Source of the DNA: Flavobacteriaceae bacterium
Lineage (GTDB): Bacteria; Bacteroidota; Bacteroidia; Flavobacteriales; Flavobacteriaceae
Direction: 5' to 3'
Assembly (NCBI GenBank): GCA_002693605.1
Contig: NZQO01000014.1
Span: 1-7,928 of the forward strand
Length of the DNA stretch: 7,928 nucleotides
Shown here: in pieces, positions 1 to 6,586 of the stretch
Position numbering within the stretch: position 1 is the first letter of the stretch
How the letters are laid out: every line of letters begins with the position of its first letter
Translations under genes and position numbers: made by a program
The notes under the pieces: generated by a model
What the model was told of the DNA's origin: nothing
What the model saw: the letters and a program-made list of their open reading frames with translations, nothing else
Database searches by the model: none

Positions 1-1
1 C

Positions 2-1798
2 TTATTCAAGATTGGTGGACAGATTTTTTTTGAGACCCATTTCTTTCCGCTCATTAAGATGCAGGGATTTATCAAGGAAGTGTATTTCGATATAGTTCGG
101 AAGGACAAGAGCATTTTCCACGGACTCATAAACGTGCGCGAAATACCGGGTCGCAGCGATCAGCCCACGACCTACCAAGCTACGATATTGGATATTTCCG
201 ACAGGTGGCATTACGAGGCAGAGCTGCTACAGGCGAAGAAAAGGGCCGAAACCGAATCGAAGGCAAAAGCCGAGTTTCTGGCAACGATTAGCCACGAAAT
301 CAGGACCCCCCTTAATTCTATCCTCGGAATTGGCAACCTCCTGCACAAAACGTCGCTAAATGATACCCAAAAGGAATACGCGCGGCTGCTGCTGCATTCT
401 TCCGAACATTTACTGGGCCTTGTTAATAATCTACTGGATTTGAGCAAGATTGAAGCGAATAAGATTACCCTCGAGCGTATGCCCTTCAACCTTTATGAAC
501 TATCCAGCCTTATTAACCATACATTTGCGGTAAAGGCGACTGAGAAAGGCATCGATTTACATACCACGGTGGAAGACGACGTCCCGCATCACTTAATTGG
601 CGACCCCCTAAAGCTGAAACAAATATTAACCAACCTTATTGGCAATGCCATAAAGTTTACCAAAATAGGATCGGTCTCACTTACCATATCAAAGGAAGCC
701 CAAACCGATGAAAGTGTATTTCTTTGCTTCACGGTAGCCGATACAGGCATCGGGATTCCAGAAGAAAAATTGGAGGCTATTTTCCAAGAATTCTCGCAGG
801 CAAGTTACGACGTAAGTGTAGAGTTTGGCGGTACCGGACTGGGGCTCACCATAAGCAAAAAATTGTTGGAGTTGCACGATAGTACCTTGCAGGTTGCAAG
901 CAAACTCAACAAGGGCTCTACCTTCAAATTTATTATTGGATACGAACAAACTGAGGAAATAGCTTCCGACGAAACCCTGGATATTGATGAATCTGACCGT
1001 AAACGGTTTGAAAATATGCAAGTATTGGTGGTAGACGACAATCCTGCGAACATTTTTATAGCCGAACAATATTTGGCGCAATGGAACATTCAGCACAAAT
1101 CAGCTGCCAGCGGCGCCGAGGCTTTGTCAATTCTGAAAGACTACAAGTTCGACCTGGTGTTACTCGACCTGCAAATGCCTATAATGGACGGCTATGAGAC
1201 TGCTGTGAACATTCGGAAATTGAATTTAAAGGCGCGCCCCGCAATCGTGGCATTTTCGGCTTCAACGAAGGGCGAAGTAGACGCTCTGCTGGAAGATGCA
1301 GGGATAGACGACCATTTATCGAAGCCGTTCCAGCCCAAGGAAATGTTCCAGATTTTGACGAAATATTATATCCGACCCCAAGAAACGGCTCAAAAGACGT
1401 TCAGTCAAGAAAAAGATCGCAACCCGACCAAAATTAACCGAGCTGGTACTAAGGAGGTCCCTCAGGCGTCATTTAATCTGTCACGTTATAAGAAAATGGC
1501 ACAGAACAAACCTGAATATTTACAGAAATTCGTGATGAGCACCCTCGATGCGATGGTCGGCTATCAGAAAGATTTCAATAAGGCTGTAAAGAAGCGTAAA
1601 CTTGGTGAATTGTCTGACCTTATCCATAAAAGTACGATGTCGATATACTATATCCAGGCCGATGGTCTGAGCGAACTGATGAAGGAATGTCGTAGCTTAT
1701 TGGAAGAACCTACTGTAAACGAGGCGCTGCTCTCGAAAAAGGCATCCGCATGTAATGCGGTGTTCAACGAGATTATCACAGGCTTGAAAAATAAGTAG
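2..1798 (+). CDS. Hybrid sensor histidine kinase/response regulator with C-terminal Hpt-like domain (5' partial)
   Basis: The frame is open to the left edge, so the N-terminus is missing; the first ATG, at 59, lies inside the PAS domain and is not the true start. Numbering from that Met, a PAS/PAC segment (residues 1 to about 50) leads through a short helix to a HisKA domain with the H box SHEIRTPLN (phospho-acceptor His79). The HATPase domain has its N box near 192-200, DTGIGI at 228-233 and GGTGLGL at 257-263. A receiver domain follows, with acidic pair Asp326/Asp327, phospho-acceptor Asp370 in LLDLQMP and Lys422 in LSKPF. The last ~110 residues look like a histidine phosphotransfer domain (candidate His523). 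Known for the family: autophosphorylation at His, then relay to the receiver Asp and on to Hpt. No membrane segment is visible, but the sensory N-terminus is outside the window. The stimulus and partner regulator are unknown. The domain calls are secure; the Hpt call is weaker because the His is followed by KST rather than the usual xLKG. Confidence 0.95.
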   Translation, partial: LFKIGGQIFFETHFFPLIKMQGFIKEVYFDIVRKDKSIFHGLINVREIPGRSDQPTTYQATILDISDRWHYEAELLQAKKRAETESKAKAEFLATISHEIRTPLNSILGIGNLLHKTSLNDTQKEYARLLLHSSEHLLGLVNNLLDLSKIEANKITLERMPFNLYELSSLINHTFAVKATEKGIDLHTTVEDDVPHHLIGDPLKLKQILTNLIGNAIKFTKIGSVSLTISKEAQTDESVFLCFTVADTGIGIPEEKLEAIFQEFSQASYDVSVEFGGTGLGLTISKKLLELHDSTLQVASKLNKGSTFKFIIGYEQTEEIASDETLDIDESDRKRFENMQVLVVDDNPANIFIAEQYLAQWNIQHKSAASGAEALSILKDYKFDLVLLDLQMPIMDGYETAVNIRKLNLKARPAIVAFSASTKGEVDALLEDAGIDDHLSKPFQPKEMFQILTKYYIRPQETAQKTFSQEKDRNPTKINRAGTKEVPQASFNLSRYKKMAQNKPEYLQKFVMSTLDAMVGYQKDFNKAVKKRKLGELSDLIHKSTMSIYYIQADGLSELMKECRSLLEEPTVNEALLSKKASACNAVFNEIITGLKNK

Positions 1799-1836
1799 CC
1801 GCAACTGCTTCTACAATCCATACATACAGATAATAG

Positions 1837-1855
1837 CTTCTTATAATTTCAGAAG
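1837..1855. terminator. Weak hairpin between convergent genes
   Basis: The 58-bp gap between the kinase stop and the stop of the convergent DUF4870 gene contains CTTCT and AGAAG arms (1837-1841 and 1851-1855) around a 9-nt AT-rich loop. The stem is only 5 bp and no clear T tract follows on either strand. It sits where a bidirectional terminator would be expected, but the structure alone is weak. Confidence 0.2.
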
Positions 1856-1856
1856 A

Positions 1857-2222
1857 TTATTTGATAAACCGAATGGTCATAAAGTAACTTGGTGCTTCGT
1901 GATTGCTCGCGCGTATGGCATTGACTACCGGAAGCACAAAACCGAGGATACACACGGCTATTATCATTAAAATGCCGAGCCCCAACAACAATATGGCAGG
2001 TATGCTAATTAGGGTATACAGAATAAGGCTAATCTGGAAATTTACTATGGCCTTTCCGTGTTGGTCCATTCCCTCCACCTTCTCTTTTTGGGTAAGCCAG
2101 ATAATAAGCGGTACGATGAGCCCGCCGAAACCAGTTACATAATACAGCAGTTGGGTAAGGTGGGTGACGACCAACAGCTGGGTGTCGGTTCTCTTTTCGG
2201 TGTGGTGGTTGATTACTTCCAT
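1857..2222 (-). CDS. DUF4870 domain-containing membrane protein
   Basis: This 121-residue protein has a short polar N-terminus (1-20) and then hydrophobic segments at about 23-44, 60-80 and 82-103, so it should be an inner-membrane protein. The conserved DUF4870 pattern is visible: an early membrane segment ending in WLTQKEK, a middle HGKAIVNFQIS (a His-Gly-Lys-Ala then Asn-Phe-Gln turn before the second segment), and a C-terminus ending in Y-F-M-T-I-R-F-I-K after VNAIRAS. The length is normal for the family, whose biochemical role is not established. The ATG at 2222 is preceded by an A-rich leader without a Shine-Dalgarno sequence, usual in Bacteroidota. It lies 26 bp downstream of a tiny membrane-peptide gene on the same strand and is probably co-transcribed with it. 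It converges on the histidine kinase. Confidence 0.88.
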   Translation of the reverse strand: MEVINHHTEKRTDTQLLVVTHLTQLLYYVTGFGGLIVPLIIWLTQKEKVEGMDQHGKAIVNFQISLILYTLISIPAILLLGLGILMIIAVCILGFVLPVVNAIRASNHEAPSYFMTIRFIK

Positions 2223-2248
2223 TTTTTGATTGATTTATTGATGATGGG

Positions 2249-2338
2249 TTAAAATAGGCTTAAGAGTAAAGTAGCAACCAGATAAGCGATAATGGCTACC
2301 CCAATAAATAGCGCTAGGCTGCGCAAGAGCGATTTCAT
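2249..2338 (-). CDS. Small single-pass membrane peptide (29 aa)
   Basis: From the ATG at 2338 this reads 29 residues to TAA: a basic start (M-K-S-L-L-R-S), then an unbroken hydrophobic stretch of about 22 residues ending in L-L-L-S-L-F. This is the pattern of a small membrane peptide with its N-terminus inside by the positive-inside rule. The frame stays open upstream for nine more codons to a TTG at 2365 that would add L-D-D-K-K-K-P-D-P. However, that TTG is itself part of an exact TAnnTTTG promoter match, so the ATG is preferred. The predicted transcript would have a short A-rich leader. It precedes the DUF4870 gene by 26 bp on the same strand. I do not recognise a family. Support comes from composition, promoter and operon position, not homology. 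Confidence 0.6.
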   Translation of the reverse strand: MKSLLRSLALFIGVAIIAYLVATLLLSLF

Positions 2339-2362
2339 GGGATCGGGCTTTTTTTTATCGTC

Positions 2363-2370
2363 CAAAGCTA
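2363..2370 (-). promoter_or_regulatory. Bacteroidota-type -7 promoter element for the small peptide/DUF4870 unit
   Basis: On the minus strand this reads TAGCTTTG, an exact match to TAnnTTTG. A TTTA that could serve as the -33 element lies about 20 bp upstream. The predicted start of transcription is roughly 18 nt before the ATG at 2338. A second, imperfect box (TATCTTTA) occurs on the same strand at 2390-2397. Confidence 0.5.
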
Positions 2371-2429
2371 CTTTATTCTATTGGTAGCTTAAAGATACAA
2401 ATTGTTACACGTATACCGCACGCAACCTG

Positions 2430-2460
2430 TTTTCAAATGCAAAAGATAAGCGTACCTTTG
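2430..2460 (+). promoter_or_regulatory. Bacteroidota-type promoter of mnmE
   Basis: TACCTTTG at 2453-2460 matches TAnnTTTG exactly. A T-rich TTTTC at 2430-2434 lies about 18 bp upstream in the -33 position. The box ends only 7 bp before the mnmE ATG at 2468, so transcription should begin at or next to the start codon, giving a leaderless or nearly leaderless mRNA. Confidence 0.6.
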
Positions 2461-2467
2461 CCCCAAT

Positions 2468-3868
2468 ATGGCTTTACACCACGACACCATAGTAGCATTG
2501 GCAACGCCGTCGGGCGCAGGGGCCATTGCCGTTATTCGGCTTTCGGGAAGCGCGGCACTTTCTATAGCCGCTACCCTGTTCGCCTCTGTTTCAGACAAGC
2601 AGCTGCAGGAGCAGAAAACCCATACGGTGCATCTGGGCCATATAAAGGAAGATGGACGTGTAATAGACGAGGTGCTTGCCACGGTGTTCAAGAATCCCAA
2701 TAGTTACACCGGGGAAGATGTGGTTGAATTCTCATGCCACGGAAGCCCGTATATTCAACAGGAAATTATACAGGCCTGCCTTCGTCGTGGTTGCCGCATG
2801 GCACAGCCGGGGGAGTTTACCCTGCGGGCGTTTCTTAACGGGAAAATGGATTTGAGTCAGGCCGAGGCTGTAGCCGATCTTATCTCTAGTGACAACGAAG
2901 CTTCCCACCAACTGGCCATACAACAAATGCGTGGGGGCTTTTCTTCGGAAATTGCAAAACTGAGGGAAGAACTACTCAACTTCGCTTCGCTGATTGAATT
3001 GGAGCTAGACTTTGCCGAGGAGGATGTGGAATTTGCCAATCGAGACGAATTTCAGGAATTGGTTTCGCGAATTACGCAGGTGCTAAAGCGCCTTATAGAC
3101 AGTTTTGCCACTGGCAACGTCATCAAAAACGGAATTCCCGTAGCTATTGTAGGAGAACCGAATGTGGGGAAATCGACCCTGCTTAACGCCCTGCTCAACG
3201 AAGAGCGCGCCATCGTGAGCGATATTGCGGGTACTACCCGAGATACAATTGAAGATGAGATTACCCTGGGCGGCATCGGATTCCGCTTTATCGATACGGC
3301 GGGCATCCGCGAGACAACCGATACGATTGAAGGGTTGGGGATTCAGAAAACATTCCAGAAAATAGAGCAGGCACAGGTAGTGGTTTATCTAATTGATAGC
3401 GTCCTGCTTAGCCAAGAACAGTTGAAACTGGAGCAGGTACAGATCGCCATTGAAAAGGTTAAGAATAAGTATCCGCAAAAGCCCCTAGTGGTAATCGCAA
3501 ATAAAGTAGACATCCTTACGCAGTCGGACATTTCAACGATTCGCGCGCAACTCGATGGCGTCCATTTTCTATCGGCCAAGGGGGGTCAGGGAGTGGAAGA
3601 ACTTAAAGACACGCTGCTAAATTTCGTAAACACCGGTGCCCTTCGCAACAATGAGACGATTGTAACCAACACCCGCCATTATGATGCCTTGCTAAAGGCC
3701 TTGGCCGAAATTAAAAAAGTACAGCAGGGACTCGACACCAATTTAAGCGGCGACTTGCTTGCAATTGACATCCGTCAGGCCCTGTCCCACTTTGGGGAAA
3801 TTACCGGCCAGATTTCGAACGACGAACTGTTGGGAAATATCTTTGCTAATTTCTGTATTGGCAAATAG
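2468..3868 (+). CDS. mnmE: tRNA uridine-5-carboxymethylaminomethyl(34) synthesis GTPase MnmE
   Basis: A full-length 466-residue MnmE (also TrmE/ThdF). With MnmG it modifies the wobble uridine (U34) of certain tRNAs in the cytoplasm, using a tetrahydrofolate-derived one-carbon unit. The N-terminal folate-binding and dimerisation domain (about 1-120) opens with DTIVALATPSGAGAIAVIR. A helical region follows, with the G domain inserted in it: P-loop GEPNVGKS (229-236), switch TTRD (256-259), DTAGIRE (276-282), NKVD (345-348) and SAK (369-371). The helical domain resumes and ends in the family-typical FCIGK, with conserved Cys463. The start is fixed by the promoter 7 bp upstream and by the standard N-terminus. 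mnmG is not in the window. The stop codon lies in a 10-bp repeat discussed separately. No missing key residue was seen. Confidence 0.98.
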   Translation: MALHHDTIVALATPSGAGAIAVIRLSGSAALSIAATLFASVSDKQLQEQKTHTVHLGHIKEDGRVIDEVLATVFKNPNSYTGEDVVEFSCHGSPYIQQEIIQACLRRGCRMAQPGEFTLRAFLNGKMDLSQAEAVADLISSDNEASHQLAIQQMRGGFSSEIAKLREELLNFASLIELELDFAEEDVEFANRDEFQELVSRITQVLKRLIDSFATGNVIKNGIPVAIVGEPNVGKSTLLNALLNEERAIVSDIAGTTRDTIEDEITLGGIGFRFIDTAGIRETTDTIEGLGIQKTFQKIEQAQVVVYLIDSVLLSQEQLKLEQVQIAIEKVKNKYPQKPLVVIANKVDILTQSDISTIRAQLDGVHFLSAKGGQGVEELKDTLLNFVNTGALRNNETIVTNTRHYDALLKALAEIKKVQQGLDTNLSGDLLAIDIRQALSHFGEITGQISNDELLGNIFANFCIGK

Positions 3869-3870
3869 AT
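3861..3870 (+). repeat. Direct repeat copy 1, over the mnmE stop codon
   Basis: GCAAATAGAT covers the last Gly-Lys codons and the TAG stop of mnmE. The identical 10-mer recurs at 4236-4245. The 3' end of mnmE (trmE/thdF) is a known integration site for genomic islands such as SGI1 in enterobacteria, so this may be an attachment-site remnant. A chance match is possible at 10 bp. Confidence 0.4.
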
Positions 3871-3907
3871 TGTACAGTCAAAATGTACGCTTCTATCAAG
3901 AAAGGAT

Positions 3908-4150
3908 ATGCCTTCCCATTATTGTCATAAAACAACATCAAGAAATAATCGCTGCCTTTTGTTTCATATTGACAATAACCTTGCGAATGGTCTGTATGTT
4001 GGTTTTCATCAAGACGACAAAAAATATAATTCTCCAGAAGTAGCAGATGACCTCGTGGAGGTTGAAAAAGAACTCAAAAACACATACGGTTATCTTAAAA
4101 TTGATGAAAATTATGTAAGTTACTCCAGTTATGATGAATATTGCAATTGA
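3908..4150 (+). CDS. Hypothetical protein, 80 aa, in an AT-rich segment
   Basis: This is an open frame of 80 codons in the gap between mnmE and the DUF2779 nuclease. The N-terminal 20 residues are Cys/His/Arg-rich and unconvincing. The rest looks more like a real soluble protein: an acidic, helix-like PEVADDLVEVEKELKNTYGY (44-63), then a Tyr/Ser-rich tail ending in D-E-Y-C-N. There is no membrane segment, and I recognise no family. An AAAGGA sits one base from the ATG, too close for a normal ribosome site, and there is no TAnnTTTG promoter. By hand count, bases 3901-4200 are about 34% GC, well below mnmE at roughly 50%. It could be a small acquired gene, the remnant of a larger one, or a spurious ORF. 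Confidence 0.35.
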   Translation: MPSHYCHKTTSRNNRCLLFHIDNNLANGLYVGFHQDDKKYNSPEVADDLVEVEKELKNTYGYLKIDENYVSYSSYDEYCN

Positions 4151-4235
4151 AATACGTTAGTTACCTTACGAAGCACGTCCCTCGCGAATTCGAAAAATGA
4201 CTTTACACTTTTAATCCAACAAATACCGGCAATGT

Positions 4236-4245
4236 GCAAATAGAT
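4236..4245 (+). repeat. Direct repeat copy 2, over the DUF2779 start codon
   Basis: The second GCAAATAGAT ends on the first two bases of the ATG at 4244, exactly 375 bp after copy 1. The flanking bases do not extend the match except at scattered positions. Recombination between the two copies would place the mnmE TAG directly against the nuclease ATG. Confidence 0.4.
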
Positions 4246-5185
4246 GAATAAACCCCGCTACTTCACAAAATCCAGGTTTAAGCTGGCACTCGATTGTCCC
4301 ACTAAGCTGTTTTATACGCGCAAGAGTGAATATGAAGACACAAGCGAGATGGACAGTTTTTTACAAGGGCTAGCGCAAGGTGGTTTTCAAGTGGAAGAAC
4401 TGGCGCGGATGTATTTTCCCGAAGGTGTTGCCATCTTAGGTGATGACCATAACTACGGCAAACTCGTTGCAAGAACGAACAAATTGTTGCAGCGGGAAAA
4501 CGTGACCCTCTTTGAACCTGCTTTTTTAGTAAACGGACTCTTTATACGAGTGGATATTTTAGAAAAAAAAGGTAACCAGGTCTGCCTGATCGAAGTAAAA
4601 GCCAAGTCAATTGATAGCGAGTCGCATGACTCATTTATAACTTCCAAAGGAACTATCGGCGCCGGGATACAGGCATATTTATACGACGTGGCGTTTCAGC
4701 AATACGTAATACAATTGAGTCAACCAGATTGGAACGTTACTCCCTATCTCAATCTGGTGGACAAGTCAAAACAAACCACAGTAAACGGGCTCAACAGTCA
4801 TTTTAAGATAGTGCCCAACTCCGAACTACGGACGAACGTGGAAGTAACCCCCGGACTGTCTAAGGAAGATTTAGGCGAACCTATTATGGCCATGATCAAG
4901 GTGCAGGAAGAGGTGGCTCTTATTTTAGATACAAATCCTGTTGATTGCGACAGAACATTTGATGAAACCGTCAAATTTTTTCGTGATCACTATGCAGAGG
5001 ACATTAAAATCCAAAATGAAATCGGGGCCCATTGCAGGGACTGCGAGTTCAAATTAGACAATCCCGGCACAGGCAAAAGCGGTTATCACGAATGCTGGAG
5101 TGAACAATTGCCGAAGCAAAGACCAGATCTCGGTACCATCACCAATGAAATTATTGATCAACCCAAAAGCTATGAAGTCTGGTAA
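4244..5185 (+). CDS. DUF2779 nuclease, N-terminal part: Cas4/RecB-like PD-(D/E)XK domain (gene broken by frameshift)
   Basis: This 313-residue ORF is the first half of a DUF2779-type protein. Visible nuclease features are Glu91 in LFEPAF, Asp104 in IRVDILE, the core Glu117-Val-Lys119 in CLIEVKAKS, and Gln143 in IQAYLYDVAFQQY. Together they fit motifs I-IV of a PD-(D/E)XK exonuclease of the RecB/Cas4 type. One Cys near the N-terminus (Cys18 in DCPTKLFY) and three near the end (Cys264, Cys267 in HCRDCEF; Cys284 in YHECW) are arranged like the four ligands of the 4Fe-4S cluster in Cas4 and AddB. The start is firm, because a TAG directly precedes the ATG in frame. No clear promoter was found. The ORF ends early, after E-V-W, where the family would continue into the linker and exonuclease half found in the next ORF. 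The in vivo role is not established; a DNA-processing function is an inference. Confidence 0.85.
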   Translation: MNKPRYFTKSRFKLALDCPTKLFYTRKSEYEDTSEMDSFLQGLAQGGFQVEELARMYFPEGVAILGDDHNYGKLVARTNKLLQRENVTLFEPAFLVNGLFIRVDILEKKGNQVCLIEVKAKSIDSESHDSFITSKGTIGAGIQAYLYDVAFQQYVIQLSQPDWNVTPYLNLVDKSKQTTVNGLNSHFKIVPNSELRTNVEVTPGLSKEDLGEPIMAMIKVQEEVALILDTNPVDCDRTFDETVKFFRDHYAEDIKIQNEIGAHCRDCEFKLDNPGTGKSGYHECWSEQLPKQRPDLGTITNEIIDQPKSYEVW

Positions 5186-5223
5186 ATCCAGCTAAAAAAG
5201 CAATTGCTGAAGGACGACTTTTC
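5177..5223 (+). other. Frameshift junction in the DUF2779 gene
   Basis: Frame 2 stops at TAA 5183-5185, directly after GTC-TGG. From 5182 or 5185, frame 1 reads (V)-N-P-A-K-K-A-I-A-E-G-R-L-F and runs without a stop into the Met at 5224. As I recall the family, this linker typically has a W-N followed by a K-rich stretch and then EGR-x-FM-x-EL-T, so the two ORFs belong together. A two-base insertion (TA after TGG) or a one-base loss would explain the break. There is no long homopolymer at the junction. Confidence 0.8.
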
Positions 5224-6237
5224 ATGAAAGAACTTACCCGGGATGACCTAAAAGACGACCCCGGTACTTTTGGCATGAGCCGCTCCGGTCGGCAATGGTT
5301 GCAGATTGAAAAAATGACCCATAATGATCATACAGTCGCGGTGGACGTGGAAAATCTCCGGTTAGAAATGAGTCAGTGGACGTTCCCACTTAACTTCATA
5401 GATTTTGAGACCTGCGCAGTTGCCATCCCATTTACCTCTGGCATGCGGCCTTACGAGCAATTGGCATTTCAGTTTAGCCATCATATTGTTTATGAAGACG
5501 GGCGTGTGGAACATCATAGCGATTATATAAATCTCGAAATTGGCGTATTTCCTAATTTTGAATTTATCCGAGCACTGAAGAATTCCTTGGAACATAATGA
5601 AGGTTCAATATTCAGGTATCACAACCACGAGAATACAATCGTCAATGTTATTTATAACCAATTATTAGGTTCTGAAGAGCCTGACAAGGAAGAGTTACTG
5701 TCTTTTATCGAAACCATTAGCCATAACACCAACAGCAGTGCCGGTAAATGGTGTGGCGCGCGGGATATGGTAGACTTACAGCGCACTGTTGTTCGCAATT
5801 ACTTTCACCCTCAAACGGCGGGTTCCAATTCCATCAAAGCGATATTGCCAGCCGTGTTGGACTCAAGTATATTCTTGAAGAAAAAATACACCCAACCCAT
5901 AAAAAACATCGCTCTTACTTCGCGCAATTTTGACGATAATTATCGCTTTCTTACCAGTAAGGATGGGGTAGCTGCAAATCCGTACAAATTGCTGCCCCCA
6001 CTTTTTGAGGGGGTTACCAATGAAGATTTAGAAGACGCCGTTGAACGCGCAACTTCGGAAGTACATCAAATTGCTGACGGAGGCGCTGCGTTGTTTGCCT
6101 ATGCCAGGCTTCAAGACCCTACGCTCTCCGGTGTGGAAAGAGCCGAAACCAAAGCAGCTTTACTCCGTTATTGTGAATTAGATACCTTGGCAATGGTAAT
6201 GATCTACGAGTGTTTTAAGGAACTATGCAAGGGATAA
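5224..6237 (+). CDS. DUF2779 nuclease, C-terminal part: DEDD-type 3'-5' exonuclease-like domain (gene broken by frameshift)
   Basis: This 337-residue ORF is the second half of the split DUF2779 protein; the ATG at 5224 is an internal Met (F-M-K-E-L-T) and not a natural start. A conserved RQWLQIEK (23-30) precedes an RNase H-fold exonuclease-like domain. Candidate acidic residues are Asp60 and Glu62 in NFIDFET, Glu136 in YHNHENT, Asp184 in MVDLQRT, and Asp320 in LLRYCELDTLAM. The stretch GMRPYEQLAFQFSHHIV and the closing RYCxxDT are signatures I associate with DUF2779. Joined to the upstream part, the intact protein would be about 660 residues, close to the usual size. Without the N-terminal domain, translation of this half would depend on reinitiation about 40 nt after the upstream stop. 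If the frameshift is real the gene is probably inactive or makes two separate pieces. Confidence 0.85.
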   Translation: MKELTRDDLKDDPGTFGMSRSGRQWLQIEKMTHNDHTVAVDVENLRLEMSQWTFPLNFIDFETCAVAIPFTSGMRPYEQLAFQFSHHIVYEDGRVEHHSDYINLEIGVFPNFEFIRALKNSLEHNEGSIFRYHNHENTIVNVIYNQLLGSEEPDKEELLSFIETISHNTNSSAGKWCGARDMVDLQRTVVRNYFHPQTAGSNSIKAILPAVLDSSIFLKKKYTQPIKNIALTSRNFDDNYRFLTSKDGVAANPYKLLPPLFEGVTNEDLEDAVERATSEVHQIADGGAALFAYARLQDPTLSGVERAETKAALLRYCELDTLAMVMIYECFKELCKG

Positions 6238-6269
6238 AGTTTCAAAAAACGAACCGGAAAAAAATGATA

Positions 6270-6306
6270 ATTTTCAATGGTAAGAACATAAGGCCATTGG
6301 CAAAAT
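6270..6306. repeat. Inverted repeat downstream of the nuclease gene
   Basis: ATTTTCAATGG and CCATTGGCAAAAT form an imperfect stem (CAATGG/CCATTG, a 2-base bulge, then ATTTT/AAAAT) around a 13-nt loop, 33 bp after the nuclease stop. On the plus strand no T tract follows. On the minus strand, downstream of the YqaE gene, a run of seven T follows about 10 nt later. It may be a weak bidirectional terminator. Confidence 0.3.
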
Positions 6307-6405
6307 CCACAGACTATAAGGTAGCTTAAACCAAGAAAAGGTTCTCCTGGCAAAATACGCAACTGCATTAGCGGCAGCCGAATCGCCCGCTTCGTTAAAT
6401 GGTAT

Positions 6406-6558
6406 TTAATCGTTTACGATAAACGCATGTATAACCCCTGGTAACCATCCTATTAGTGTAAGTAAAATACTAATAAGGAGGGTGCCGCTCACGCCGTGTT
6501 TCATAAATACGGCGGCTGGCGGTAATAATATGTTTAATATAATTATTAATGGTGACAT
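6406..6558 (-). CDS. YqaE/Pmp3 family membrane protein
   Basis: This 50-residue protein has the recognisable YqaE/Pmp3 (UPF0057) pattern: ILLPPAAVFMKHGVSG, then a second hydrophobic stretch with LLTLIGWLPGVIHAF. Two membrane segments (about 4-19 and 25-47) form a hairpin. Landmarks are the Pro-Pro pair at 13-14, Lys20-His21-Gly22, and the W-x-P-G-x-I-H-A motif at 38-45. Family members are small hydrophobic proteins of the cell membrane; yeast Pmp3 affects membrane potential and salt tolerance, and bacterial homologues are often stress-induced. The ATG at 6558 follows the upstream membrane-protein stop by 28 bp on the same strand, so co-transcription is likely. No separate promoter was seen in the gap. 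Confidence 0.9.
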   Translation of the reverse strand: MSPLIIILNILLPPAAVFMKHGVSGTLLISILLTLIGWLPGVIHAFIVND

Positions 6559-6586
6559 AGTGTATGTGGTTTAAAGTTAGTTGTAA

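Noticed and set aside
689..1096. Long minus-strand open frames across the histidine kinase and mnmE
   Set aside because: They are antisense shadows of well-supported genes and show no protein family pattern.
3759..4043. Open frame running from inside mnmE into the AT-rich gap
   Set aside because: Its first part is out-of-frame mnmE, and its tail overlaps the better 80-codon ORF.
5194..5200. A AAA AAG slippery heptamer in the frame of the first DUF2779 ORF, which could suggest programmed -1 frameshifting
   Set aside because: It lies 9 bases after the in-frame TAA at 5183-5185, so ribosomes in that frame would not reach it.
6264..6329. 21-codon ORF on the plus strand after the nuclease, preceded by GGAAAAAA
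   Set aside because: Very short, overlaps the inverted repeat, unremarkable composition and no promoter.
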